Assembly: GCF_011075055.1 (NCBI RefSeq)
Contig: NC_058143.1
Coordinates: forward strand, 14,027,057-14,091,056
Origin: Mangifera indica
Taxonomy: Eukaryota > Streptophyta > Magnoliopsida > Sapindales > Anacardiaceae
Length of the DNA stretch: 64,000 nt
Direction of reading: 5' to 3'
Positions 46,910 through 56,560 of the stretch are shown here, piece by piece. The position numbers were made by a program, and so were the translations under genes. The notes beneath the pieces are model-generated. The model saw nothing but the letters and a program-made list of their open reading frames with translations, did no database searches and was not told the origin of the DNA. The first letter of the stretch is position 1; every line of letters begins with the position of its first letter.

Positions 46910-49900
46910 ATGGATTTTCCCTGGGTTCTCATAATCTACGGCCTCATCACGGCCTTAGTTGTCGTATCTTTCCTCTGTGGCCAATGGCCCATCTTTCAAG
47001 GCACCCCCATTGAATGCATCCATCGGTTTCTCACTTTTGGCGCCTACGATTACCTTCTGTACGGACCACAACACCTGCTTTTTTTTCTTTTCTGAGGTTT
47101 TGATTCGCTGTCGTGATTTTATTTCTGTTTTTTTTTTTTTTTAATTGTAGCCGGTTTGTTGGGTTTGTGTGTGGGGAGAAGGGCACTAATGCGATTCTTT
47201 CTGTTGAGTATTTTTGTTGCAATCGGCCTAACCCGATTTTACAGGTTTGTTCTTGCTTATTTATTTGGGGATGTTCATTATTTGTCGAATTTGAGTAAAA
47301 CATGGATTTCGTAGTTGGGATGGCTGTGAATGTTGTTGATTATAGTGTTCTAGCGCTTGTTCTTTTTCTTGTTTGTTTGAAATTGAGATTGTTGACTTGA
47401 ATTATAGTGTTTTAGTGGGGATTTTCGGGGTTTAGTGATGGGTGATTATAGTTTTGGGGTCTATTGAGAGTACTTCTGTAGGAACCTCTTTTGAAGAGAA
47501 ATGCTATCGAATAAGCATTTACAAGTGCTTTGAGGTACAGAAGGTCTTGGAAAGGATTGCAAATGATAGGTTTTTACCTAGGAAATTTGGGATTTGAGTG
47601 ATGGTGTATTTGAGAGTGCTCTTGTTGGAAGTGCTTTTGAGTTAAAATGTCGTCCAATATCACTAACAAGTACTTTAAGAAACAAGGACTATCAAGTACT
47701 TCTTTGGAAAAGGGTTTAAATGATACTGATTCGACTAGAATATTTGGGATTTTCTGATGAATGTGTATAGCTCTAGGGTGTGTTTTGGAGTGCTTGAGTG
47801 AGTACCATTTATATCAATAAAAAAAAAAGATCAGAATTTTGATGTTGCTTTAGGAAGAAAATTGCTTCTTCAAAAATCACAACTTTTTAACTTGGAGTGC
47901 TTTCAAAAAAACTTCTATTTTGTGCTTCTCCAAAAACAATTGAAGTGCTTTTTTGGTCTCAAAATGTGTTTTCATGTATTTTTTTGAGCATGAAAAAGAT
48001 AGGTATTAATGTTGTATTGGGTATTTGAAGCACTTGTATTGGTGATACAAGTATTCAAAGTGCATCGTTAGTTTTTGTTTTTGGCATTTGGGTTGTCAGG
48101 CTTGACCTTAACATGCTCTGATTTTCATTTTAAATTTCTACTGCCTGTTGAAATTTAACTGTTACTTATGATTATAATTGTTTCTTGTGTGGGTGATCTA
48201 ATATACACATGGTATTTGCTTTCTTGTTATGGCACATTACATCTTTTGTAAAACTGTTTCTTTTACTGCAGATAATTTATTTGGCAATAATTGCTGGGAC
48301 TTACTATTTTATTGCAAAGTCATGCTTTAGCTATATTCCTGGATATTATTTGAGTGGAATTCACAGGTAACATGCCATGTATGGATATGCTTACTCTTTT
48401 GATGGCATTACAATTCCCTCCATGTGTTCTGTTCCAAACTTCGTCATTTATTTGGATGTTTTTCCAGGTACACAAGCTTGTTGGGAGTTGTTGTCGGGGT
48501 TATACTTTTCCTGTTGACTAGCTTTACTGATGCAGGAACTGTGAATGCAGAGAATGTTTCACAGTATCTCTCTGCTTATCCCTATGACAATATTATATTC
48601 ACAGAGAAAGAATGTTCAACTTGTAAAATTCCAAAGTGAGTTCATTGGTTTTCCTTGTAAACATGCTCTTTTGAACTTTTTCTCTTTTATTTATAATGAT
48701 GGGACTTCTTCATTGAATCTCTGCTTCAGGCCTGCTAGGTCCAAACACTGCAGCATATGTGGTCGGTGTGTTGCTCGATTTGACCACCATTGTGGATGGA
48801 TGGTTCGCATTATATTAAACCATTTTAGTTGTATATCAAAAACCATTAAATTTTTTGGTTTCTAATGAAGTTTCTTTATTATTGCAGAATAATTGTATAG
48901 GGGAGAGAAATACCCGATACTTCTGGGCTTTTCTTTTATGGTGAGTACTATATGATTTATCAAAAAATTACTCTATCAGCAAGCAATGTAGTTTGGGTTG
49001 AGGCAGTTTATTCTGATCATTGGTTTGTTTATATGCTTGTGCTGTCAATATGTTTCATTTTTGGGTTGGTGTTTGGAGATATAAATACACTTTTTTTGGT
49101 TAATATTAGGGGTCAAACTCATCTTTACAGCTCTGTCGTTTGTTTGTTTATTATGCTAAATTCTTCATTACTGTTTTGCAGGCATTTTCTTCTTTGTCTA
49201 TATGGAACCATTGTGATTGGATTGGTTCTTGCTGGACGATTGAAGGAATTAAGAGTTGTATATATTCTAACAGGTAAAGATGATTTACCTTTAAAATCAT
49301 CTAGTTTTAAGACTTCTGCTTACAAGTCTCATTGTGGCTTGCCTCTCTTTATCTTGTTTTGCAGTTTATTATGGCATAGACAATTCTTTTTACAGCTTAG
49401 CTCCACATGTTGTACAGGTGAGCTTTATGATTTTCTCTGTTCACACCTTCTTTGATCTGATGCTGTCTTTTCAGGCATGAGCCGAAAGTCATGTTTTGGA
49501 AAGCTTCAACAAAGAATAGCATTTTTCCTATCATATATTTCTATTTACCCAAGCATTAAAATCCAAGGGATCATTCTTCTATTTGTTTCAAGAAAATGTG
49601 GTATTTATTGTTTTTTGACTTGAGTACTGAGGTTTTTGAGAATATTTTCTTAATTTACTATAAGTTTTCTTTCTTCTTTTAGATATCGAGGATATCTGTT
49701 ACTTTGATTGGCCCTTAGTTGTCCTCATGTCTGCATTTGTGCATTGGAGTCTCAATGCAATGACATTTAATTGCCCGGTTTGGCTTGTTCATAAATGTTC
49801 TTTTTGGTGTTCAATAGTGGCTGTTGGGCTCATATAACACACAGGTACTACTTATGGTGTTTCTTGCCATTGTTTCTCTCCTACTAGCGGGTTTTTTTGG

Positions 49901-50316
49901 GTATCATGCCAACCTTTGTCGCACAAATACAACAACAAATGAGGTGACTTTGCTAAATATTTCCATTTTCTTTACATTCCCTTCTACAACATCATTGGAA
50001 CTGTGAATTAATGTATGGTTATGTACTTACACCACAGATCTTCAAGTGGCAAGATTACATACACCGGCAGAGAAAGTTAAATGAAGCAAGGGCAAGTGCT
50101 GAAGCACTAAAATCAAGTATTGTTGGAATGAGCAGTGAAAGCAAGCCTCCAGAGAGCAAGTGGAAAGCTTTCTTTCAACGTTCCCCTCTAGAAGATGCTG
50201 AGGTTGTCATTAAGAATAACAACTATGATGAAGGATTTTTTCACAATATTTGGGAGGTCATATATCCCCTATCAACAAGACGGTCATTTTCACAGAGAAA
50301 ATCAAAGTCTATCTGA
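46910..50316 (+). CDS. PAT17: DHHC protein S-acyltransferase, PAT17 type
   Basis: Integral membrane palmitoyltransferase that attaches fatty acids to cysteines of target proteins. Ten exons give 393 aa: 46910-47058, 47151-47244, 48272-48366, 48468-48635, 48730-48802, 48888-48940, 49182-49273, 49365-49417, 49818-49943 and 50038-50316. The cysteine-rich domain [20 protein letters not shown] leads to catalytic DHHC at 187-190, followed by NNCIGERN (194-201). A TTxE motif is at 298-301 (TTNE). Hydrophobic segments lie near 82-97, 114-132, 207-229 and 269-292, with another at the N-terminus, fitting a DHHC enzyme with extra N-terminal membrane segment. Length and sequence closely follow Arabidopsis PAT17 as I recall it. 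Splice sites are standard GT-AG. Subcellular site and substrates are not evident. Confidence 0.94.
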
Positions 50317-50869
50317 GATTGTAGTAAATGGTATGCACACTAGGCTATCGGTGCAAGTTTTTATGCATTGTCCCATCAGTAGTTTCATGGCAAGTAACTT
50401 GTTCTTCTAATGTGATTCATGAATGCTCTCTGATAGCTTCAAGGGGAGTATTCGGTGATATTGTAGAGCCTTGTATGCCCTTATTATTCATCAATAGTGA
50501 AAGCTTGAGGGTATTCTGTTGTGCAGAGAGATGGATGACATGAATTGTGTTGTGTTCATGTGTGATCCTAAGCTCCTAAAAACGTTTGGGGCATGGAACT
50601 TTAAGAATAGCTTGTTGGAAGGGCAAAGTTTGCTGATTGTCATACTTTCTGACAAGTGATTTTTAAAGAAGTATTCATCTTAATGCAGGATTCATATATA
50701 GAAAACCCATTTCTAAGACATGAGAAATCTTTTTACCTGGAATGTGCAACAATTCACATATTTTATTCTGACGAGAATGTTTAATCAGATGTGACATTCG
50801 GATTACTGGGAATCGAAGAAAAGATTTAGTGCTCTAAAAATATCAGTAAAATTAATCGTAAATCAAAAA
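50317..50869 (+). other. 3' UTR of PAT17 and spacer to tRNA
   Basis: Short meaningless frames only. The UTR probably ends before 50700. No terminator or RNA gene was seen apart from the tRNA that follows. Confidence 0.4.
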
Positions 50870-50942
50870 GGGGATGTAGCTCAAATGGTAGAGCGCTCGC
50901 TTTGCATGCGAGAGGTACAGGGTTCGATCCCCTGCATCTCCA
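50870..50942 (+). tRNA. tRNA-Ala(TGC): tRNA-Ala (anticodon TGC)
   Basis: A 73-base cloverleaf. Acceptor arms GGGGATG and CATCTCC pair with a G-U at position 3-70, the alanine identity pair, and A is the discriminator base. The A-box region TAGCTCAAATGG, anticodon stem-loop CTCGC-TTTGCAT-GCGAG and B-box GGTTCGATCCC are intact. There is no intron. A TTTT run directly after the gene serves as the polymerase III stop. No CCA is encoded, as usual for nuclear tRNA genes. Confidence 0.97.
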
Positions 50943-51780
50943 TTTTATTTTGCGGAAATTTCTTTTTTGTCAGTAGCGGTATGATTGAAAAGAAATCACA
51001 TACCAGCAGGATGATTGAAAGACACCACAGTGATGAGAAAAGTTACGTAATAAGCACTTCTTCTTACAATAAGTCTTTCTTTACATTTGATTTTTCAAAT
51101 TTTAATGCAAAAGTTGAATGGTCTTCCAATCTTTTGCTTTTGAGATTTGCGTTGGATGACACTTCTTACCATTATCGAATGACCTTCAGTATTTGCAAGT
51201 AATAGTATATTAATTATTTTGGTTAAATATACATGAATATATTTATATATATTATTATATTTTATCTTAAATTTAAAATTATTTAATCATATAATAACGT
51301 ATATAAATATTTATATATCTAAAATAATTACACATAATTTTATTAATTATTTTTACTTTGGAATTTGTGACCTTTTTTTTTTGTGAATAACTGTTTCATT
51401 ATTTGTGCAACAACAAGAATCCTTTAGAACGAGCTTGAAAAGTTTATGGATGCAAGCGAGAGGGTGATATAAGATTTTCATACACATGAACAACCATAAA
51501 GTCATGCAATCTTGATCTTATAACTTAGAACTAATTTGAATATGTGAAGCATTAGAAATTATTTGTATTAAATTGATTAGTCTCTTGCTCTTAAAACCTT
51601 AATAACAACTTTTAATAAATCAAATTGTATTGTATTGGTTTGAAATAGAGATTTAATTAATATATAAAAGATTAATAAATCATCAAAGGTCTAATAAACT
51701 TGGCTTATATACATACTATTTACTCGTATAGTAATAAATATATTATATTTATCTTTATTGATCACTTAATTTTATCTGTA
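50943..51780. other. Spacer with start of AGP duplication unit
   Basis: A 105-codon frame crossing the tRNA (50885-51202) is an artefact. AT-rich DNA follows at 51200-51350. From about 51390 (TTCATTATTTGTGCAACAAC) the sequence is similar to 54220-54300, so the AGP segmental duplication begins here. Confidence 0.4.
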
Positions 51781-52124
51781 ATATGTTAAAAGTGGATTTT
51801 TATTCATGAAAAGAAACTTGTAAATGAACTCAACATGTGAACATTTACTCGGAGAATCAATAGACTTGCTCTTTCAGTAGTATTATATTATCTGAATGGG
51901 AAGAGAAGATCCAGATGATGATTAAAGAAATAAAACATTAGAATTTTATTGCAATTATAATATGATAATACAAATACAATAATATATGTATAACCCAAAT
52001 GAATCAAAGAAATTACGTTAATGAAACATTAACACTTGCTCTCTAATCTCAATCTATGTATCTTTCTTCTGTGCCTTCAATTTCAACGGACCCATCTTCA
52101 TGTTCCCAGAGTTTAATTAATTAA

Positions 52125-52412
52125 TCAATTCTGCAAGTAGTAAGTCAAGAAAGAGAGAAGGGACGCTCCAACAAAGGATCCAAAAACCTGTAATTGGGCT
52201 GCCCCGCTAGCGGCTTCGCCTGCTGCCCCCCCAGCCCCAGCAGCACCAGCTGGGCCTGATGCTGCGGCCCCAGGACCAGCGGCCTCCGTTGGTGCTGCAG
52301 ATGGGGCAGTTGTTGCCCCCTCACCTGCGGTTGCTGGGGTCTCGGCGGCCAAGACGCTGCTGATAGTGGCGGCAGCCAGCACAACAATGAGAAAGATCTT
52401 CTTCATCTGCAT
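52125..52412 (-). CDS. AGP23: AGP23-like arabinogalactan peptide, copy 1
   Basis: Small secreted proteoglycan core of 95 aa, intronless. Residues 1-22 (MQMKKIFLIVVLAAATISSV) form a signal peptide. The middle is Ala/Pro/Thr/Gly-rich (APSAAPTEAAGPG), with AP and TP dipeptides typical for arabinogalactan O-glycosylation on hydroxyproline. The end (QVFGSFVGASLLSFLTYYLQ) is a hydrophobic GPI-anchor signal close to that of Arabidopsis AGP23, a pollen-expressed gene. A TATATATAG box lies near 52531-52523, about 110 bases upstream. Gln at position 2 differs from Glu in copies 2 and 3. A second frame on the same strand (52387-52145) is a shadow. Confidence 0.85.
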   Translation of the reverse strand: MQMKKIFLIVVLAAATISSVLAAETPATAGEGATTAPSAAPTEAAGPGAAASGPAGAAGAGGAAGEAASGAAQLQVFGSFVGASLLSFLTYYLQN

Positions 52413-52586
52413 GATAAATGTTAGAAGATAAATGACTATTTTATTCTAAACGAAAGGAAAAGGAAATGAAAAAAATGTTTTTGTTTTTATTTGTTTTGTG
52501 TTTATGTTATTGGGTGGTTCAGCTATATATACATGTAGGAGGAAGGGGTTATATTTAGGTATTAATTGTTGATGGAGGAGGTTGTT

Positions 52587-52613
52587 TTACGTGTTGGATT
52601 TTGCATGCATGCA
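52587..52613 (-). promoter_or_regulatory. Shared ACGT/RY promoter module, copy 1
   Basis: TTACGTG and the RY-type palindrome TGCATGCATGCA (52602-52613) stand about 190 bases upstream of the AGP start. The same pair with the same spacing occurs upstream of the other two AGP copies. RY motifs are known sites for B3-domain factors; function here is inferred. Confidence 0.5.
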
Positions 52614-52680
52614 GGAATGTTGTCAACTTTGGGGAAATGGTTTTATTGGATGTGATGGATTGGCTGCATTTACAAAATGA

Positions 52681-53400
52681 AATCACACAAAGCATTTATA
52701 AGCATTATCAATATTATACGCTATAATAAGATGCAAATAAAAAATAATATATATAATAAAATGTATTGAATTAATATAATACAATAAATATATCATATAA
52801 TATTTGTAAGTGAATCTCCTTAATCGTCAATTTCTGCAACAATGAGGTTCAGAAAATTTATTACACACCTGATTAAAGTAGATAAATAGCTCTCATGCAA
52901 ATCTCTTCTTCACTGATAAGGTGCCCTTCTGACTTTCAACGGCTAATCCCCAGTTGAATATCAGTTTTCTGATATTTTCAATAAGATCAGATGTTCAAAG
53001 AAGCACATCAGATGCTAAACACCTTGTGATTTCGATCATTCAGCATTAATAAAATTTTGTGATCGATGTCAACCAACGTACCTGGCCTAGTGCTTGATTG
53101 GAAATAGCTTTCAATACGCCAGAGTGAAATTTGATGTTTGAAATACGAAATAAGGAATTATTTAGCTCTGATTTCAGAGTTGTATCGATAAATTTGAAAC
53201 CCTAATTTAACATAAGAACACTAATTGAGATAAACCTTGATTGGATTTCAATTAAACTCTAATTTCCATTTTAGTTCCTAATTTCAACCAAATTTCAATG
53301 CTCAAATTCATATTCTATAACGTAATATGTTTGGTTCAAATACCACATGTAAAATTTGATATGTATAGATAAACATAAAATCATGCAATCTTATTTCATA
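52681..53400. other. Spacer between AGP copies
   Basis: AT-rich DNA with no coding frame or RNA gene seen. Confidence 0.35.
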
Positions 53401-53413
53401 GGATTTACGTATA

Positions 53414-53705
53414 GGTAGGCTGGATTAGAGCTGAGCTCGAGCTCGGCTCGGTTTATATATGGTTGGCTCGAGTTCGAGCTCGGCTAAGGCCGGCTCGTTT
53501 CGGGCTGGACCGAGCCGAACTCGATTCGTTTTTTGTTATCAAAACGACGTCATTTTAATACATATTGGTCAAAACAACGTCGTTTTGTATCAAAATTTTT
53601 AATTAAAAAATCTAACAAGTTGTTCGGGCTCGAGCTCGGCTGAGGTCAGCTCGTTTCGGGCTCCACCACACCGAACTCAAGCTGGCTCGACTCGAGTCCA
53701 GCCCT
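53414..53705. mobile_element. GAGCTC-rich element, copy 4 (best preserved)
   Basis: About 292 bp flanked by a 7-bp direct repeat ACGTATA (53407-53413 and 53706-53712), a likely target-site duplication. The ends are inverted: AGGCTGGATTAGAGCTGAGC on the left and, on the minus strand, AGGGCTGGACTCGAGTCGAG on the right. Inside are GAGCTCGAGCTCGGCTCGGT, AAAACGACGTCATTTTAATA, a second core AAAACAACGTCGTTTTGTAT and a repeat of the GCTCGAGCTCGGCTGAGG arm. No coding capacity. A non-autonomous TIR element is the best reading. Confidence 0.65.
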
Positions 53706-53712
53706 ACGTATA

Positions 53713-54210
53713 TGATATAACATACTGAATTAAAACTTTAGAATTATAGGAATACTTGGAACCTCATCAAATCTGAATCCATAAAACTCTCAAAATTACC
53801 TCCATGAAAGTGACTAGTTTTTCGCTCTTAAAACCTTTATAAATGACAATTTTCAATAAAAAAATATTATATTGATTTCGGAGTGGGAATTTAGTCAATA
53901 TATAAGAGCTTAATTGACATTGATAAAATATTTAATAAATCTTAAGTCTTACATTAATGCTACTAACTAAAATCATAATTTTTAAATATATTAAACTTAT
54001 CTTTATTAATCACTTAAACCTAATTAGAATCTATTATTAAATATTTAATTAATCAATTTTATTAGATCAAAATTATATTTAATGTTAGTCCACCTCTGAA
54101 AATTTTCTAACATTATGGTCACTGACTCATTTATTTTGTAGAGCTGAAAGGAGAGATTGAACACGGTAGAAGCTTTTGTTGCAAGTTGCAGAGTGCCCTC
54201 TTGCTCCAAT
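53713..54210. other. Spacer between AGP copies
   Basis: AT-rich, with no frame above noise. 54100-54210 leads into duplication unit 2. Confidence 0.35.
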
Positions 54211-54680
54211 AGGCTGCCGATTTCGTTATTTGTGCAACTACAATAACAACCTAAAGATCTTTAGAAAGAGCTTGAGAAGCTGGTGGACATAAGGGAGGGT
54301 GAAACATTCAGTTGAGGATGCTAAAAGAAAAGGGGATCTCTATGCACGGAAAGAAACTTGTGAATGAACTCAACTGTGAAATTTACTCAGACATGGTTAA
54401 GAACGATCCAGAGAATAAATATCCTTGCTCTTTGCTATTAAGTAGTATTATATTATCAGAAAGGAAGCGAAGATCCAGATGATGATTCAAGAATTAAAAT
54501 CTCAGAATTTTATTGCAATTATAATATGGTAATACAAATACAAGAATATATATAACCCAAATGAATCAAAGAAACTTGCTCTCTAATCTAAATCTGTGCA
54601 TCTTTCTTCTGTGCCTGCCTTCAATTTCGACGGATATTTTAATTCTTTGTTCCATCTTCATATTCCCAGAGTTTAATTAA

Positions 54681-54959
54681 TTAATACTGCAAATAGTAAG
54701 TGAAGAACGGCAAGAGGGACGCCCCAACAAAAGATCCAAAAACCTGCAATGGGGCCGCCCCACTAGCGGCTTCGCCTGCTGCGCCCCCAGCCCCAGATGG
54801 GCCTGATGCTGCCGCCCCAGGACCAGCGGCCTCCGTTGGTGCTGCAGATGGAGCGGTTGTTGCCGCCTCACCTGCAGCTGCTGGGGTCTCAGCGGCCAAG
54901 ACGCTGCTGATAGTGGCGGCAGCCAGAACAACAACGAGAAAGATCTTCTTCATCTCCAT
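54681..54959 (-). CDS. AGP23: AGP23-like arabinogalactan peptide, copy 2
   Basis: 92 aa, intronless, with signal peptide (MEMKKIFLVVVLAAATISSV), Ala/Pro-rich glycosylation region (ETPAAAGEAATTAPSAAPTE) and a C-terminal GPI signal (GSFVGASLLPFFTYYLQ). It differs from copy 1 by loss of an AGAA-type segment, and by Pro-Phe in the GPI signal (LLPFF against LLSFL). A TATATATAAA box lies near 55065. The duplication context is described under the unit entries. No break is seen, so it is presumably functional. Confidence 0.84.
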   Translation of the reverse strand: MEMKKIFLVVVLAAATISSVLAAETPAAAGEAATTAPSAAPTEAAGPGAAASGPSGAGGAAGEAASGAAPLQVFGSFVGASLLPFFTYYLQY

Positions 54960-55124
54960 GATAAATATTAGAAGATATATGAATATTTTATTTTAAATGA
55001 AGGCAAAGAAAATGAAATAAATATTTATGTTTTGTGTTTATGGTATTGGGTGGTATAGGTGTTTATATATATGTTGGAGGAAGGGGTAATATTTAGGCAT
55101 TAATTGTTGACGGAGGAAATTGTT

Positions 55125-55151
55125 TTACGTGTTGGACTGTGCATGCATGCA
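55125..55151 (-). promoter_or_regulatory. Shared ACGT/RY promoter module, copy 2
   Basis: TTACGTG followed by TGCATGCATGCA (55140-55151), about 190 bases upstream of the copy 2 start codon. Retained almost unchanged while flanking DNA has diverged. Confidence 0.5.
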
Positions 55152-55269
55152 GGAACGTTGTAAAGTTTGGGGTAATGGTTTTATTGGATTTGATGGATTT
55201 GCACAAGGAAGCAATTTATATTTGAGCTACAGAATAGTAAATTGAATTTTAAATTACATAAAAAATAGT

Positions 55270-55566
55270 AGGGTTGATTCAAATTAGGCTTGTTTGGGCT
55301 TGATCTCGAGCTTAATTTGAACGACTTTGAAACAAGTTTGAGTCTAAGAGTTCAATTTTTTTAAACTCGAGCTCAAGTTCTAGTTTTGAAGATGTTGAGC
55401 TCATCAAGTTTATGAGCTTACAAAATTCGATACAAATTGACTAAAACGATATTATTTTAATTAATACAAATCAAAACAACGTTGTTTTAATATCAAATCG
55501 AACTTTAGCTTGATTTCTCTTAAATGAGCTGAATTCGAGCTTAGATGACTAGACTTGAATCCAGTC
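55270..55566. mobile_element. GAGCTC-rich element, copy 5
   Basis: GGGTTGATTCAAATTAGGCT at the left, GGGCTTGATCTCGAGCTTAA, AACTCGAGCTCAAGTTC, a centre with AAAACGATATTATTTTAATT and AAAACAACGTTGTTTTAATA, and CTTGAATCCAGTCCTGG at the right, which matches the right end of copy 4. The ACGT cores are mutated. The element sits upstream of the AGP copy 2 promoter. Confidence 0.5.
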
Positions 55567-56212
55567 CTGGAAAATAAGATACCCCTAGTTCTCTTCTTAA
55601 GAGATAACCATACATCTGAGACTTCCTTAATGCAACTTTTAATATTTTCTGATGCAAATGTTTCGTACTATAATGTGAACGACAGAAAGTAATTCAACCC
55701 AGGCGTTTGCCACGCAGGTTTCTTGCTAAACACATTTAAATATAGGCCGATTATGATCTTATTAATATAATGAAAGTAAGACGAAAGAACCAATCACCAG
55801 GAAAATTGACTTTTGCCCTCCCTTACTCGTCTCCCATCTTCCAGATTTTTCCACTTGAACTCTACCAAGTCCTCAAGGCCATATTCTAGAATACATCAAG
55901 ATTACTTTTTGCAGAAACAGAGTGAAAGATAAAGAGAAAGTGACGAGAGACGCATACTCTGTTACCTTTCTTGGTGAGACCAAGTAAAACGGACAAATAC
56001 TCCTCCCGTAGGTAAATTAAGAGACCAAGTAAAGGGGAGGATAATAGATAGAGTAATCATGTTCTTCGAGAGTAAGGTGATGAGACATAGATATCCCATA
56101 TATCATAGCAGAATAGTCATGTTACATTAAGTGCGTAAAAATTGTTAAGTGTAAAGAGGACGAACAGTCATATATGGTAAGATAAACCTCTATTCATACG
56201 TTCACCAAATTT

Positions 56213-56560
56213 AAATTTAGATAAGATAAATTTTCCAACGATTTCAGGACATGTCTTATTTGGATAATGACATAAACGACCGTTCATGGAGAACAAATAC
56301 TTGTTCGTCAAATCTATTTGACAAAATAAAAAAAGAGACGTTACATTTGGTTGATTTAATTTTATTGTATTCACAAAACTAGAGCCAAATTTGGATAAAA
56401 TATGTTTCCTAACAATTTCAAAACATGTCTTAATTAGATAACAATAGAAACGATCATTCATGGAGAACGAATGGTCATTTGTCAGGCATGTTGGGCAAAA
56501 TACAAAAAGAGGCGTCATATTTAGTTGATTTTATTTTCTTGTTTTCACAAAACCAAAGCC
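56213..56560. repeat. Two-copy tandem repeat of about 175 bp
   Basis: 56213-56386 and 56387-56560 are tandem copies (AAATTT(A/G)GATAA(G/A)AT, ACATGTCTTA, TTCATGGAGAACAAAT against TTCATGGAGAACGAAT, ending CAAA(A/C)(C/T)(T/C)AAAGCC-like). A 116-codon minus frame spans both copies and so repeats itself; it has no recognisable domain. I treat it as non-coding repeat. Confidence 0.65.

Larger units (their letters stand above)
51390..52680. repeat. AGP segmental duplication unit 1
   Basis: Matches 54215-55210 over the region downstream of the gene (AGAAGATCCAGATGATGATT, then AGAATTTTATTGCAATTATA), the gene itself and about 270 bp upstream (GTTGTTTTACGTGTTGGA, TGCATGCATGCAGGAA). The extra 55580-56100 block of unit 2 is not seen next to unit 1. 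Confidence 0.7.
54215..56100. repeat. AGP segmental duplication unit 2
   Basis: Similar to unit 1 over the gene flanks, and to unit 3 over the gene, promoter and a further upstream block (55590-56100 against 60490-61000; for example CTGAGACTTCCTTAATGCAA and TGACTTTTGCCCTCCCTT are shared). A GAGCTC-type element (55270-55566) interrupts unit 2 only. Confidence 0.7.

Noticed and set aside
50885..51202. 105-codon plus frame
   Set aside because: It begins inside the tRNA-Ala gene and has no recognisable product.
52145..52387. Second frames overlapping the AGP genes (also 54677-54934 and 59414-59638)
   Set aside because: They are shadows in the +1 frame of GC-rich AGP coding sequence, lack an independent start context, and change length with the AGP frame.
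56168..56518. 116-codon minus frame with internal repeat as a gene
   Set aside because: It reflects the two-copy 175-bp DNA repeat; no domain, splice sites or signal peptide are present.
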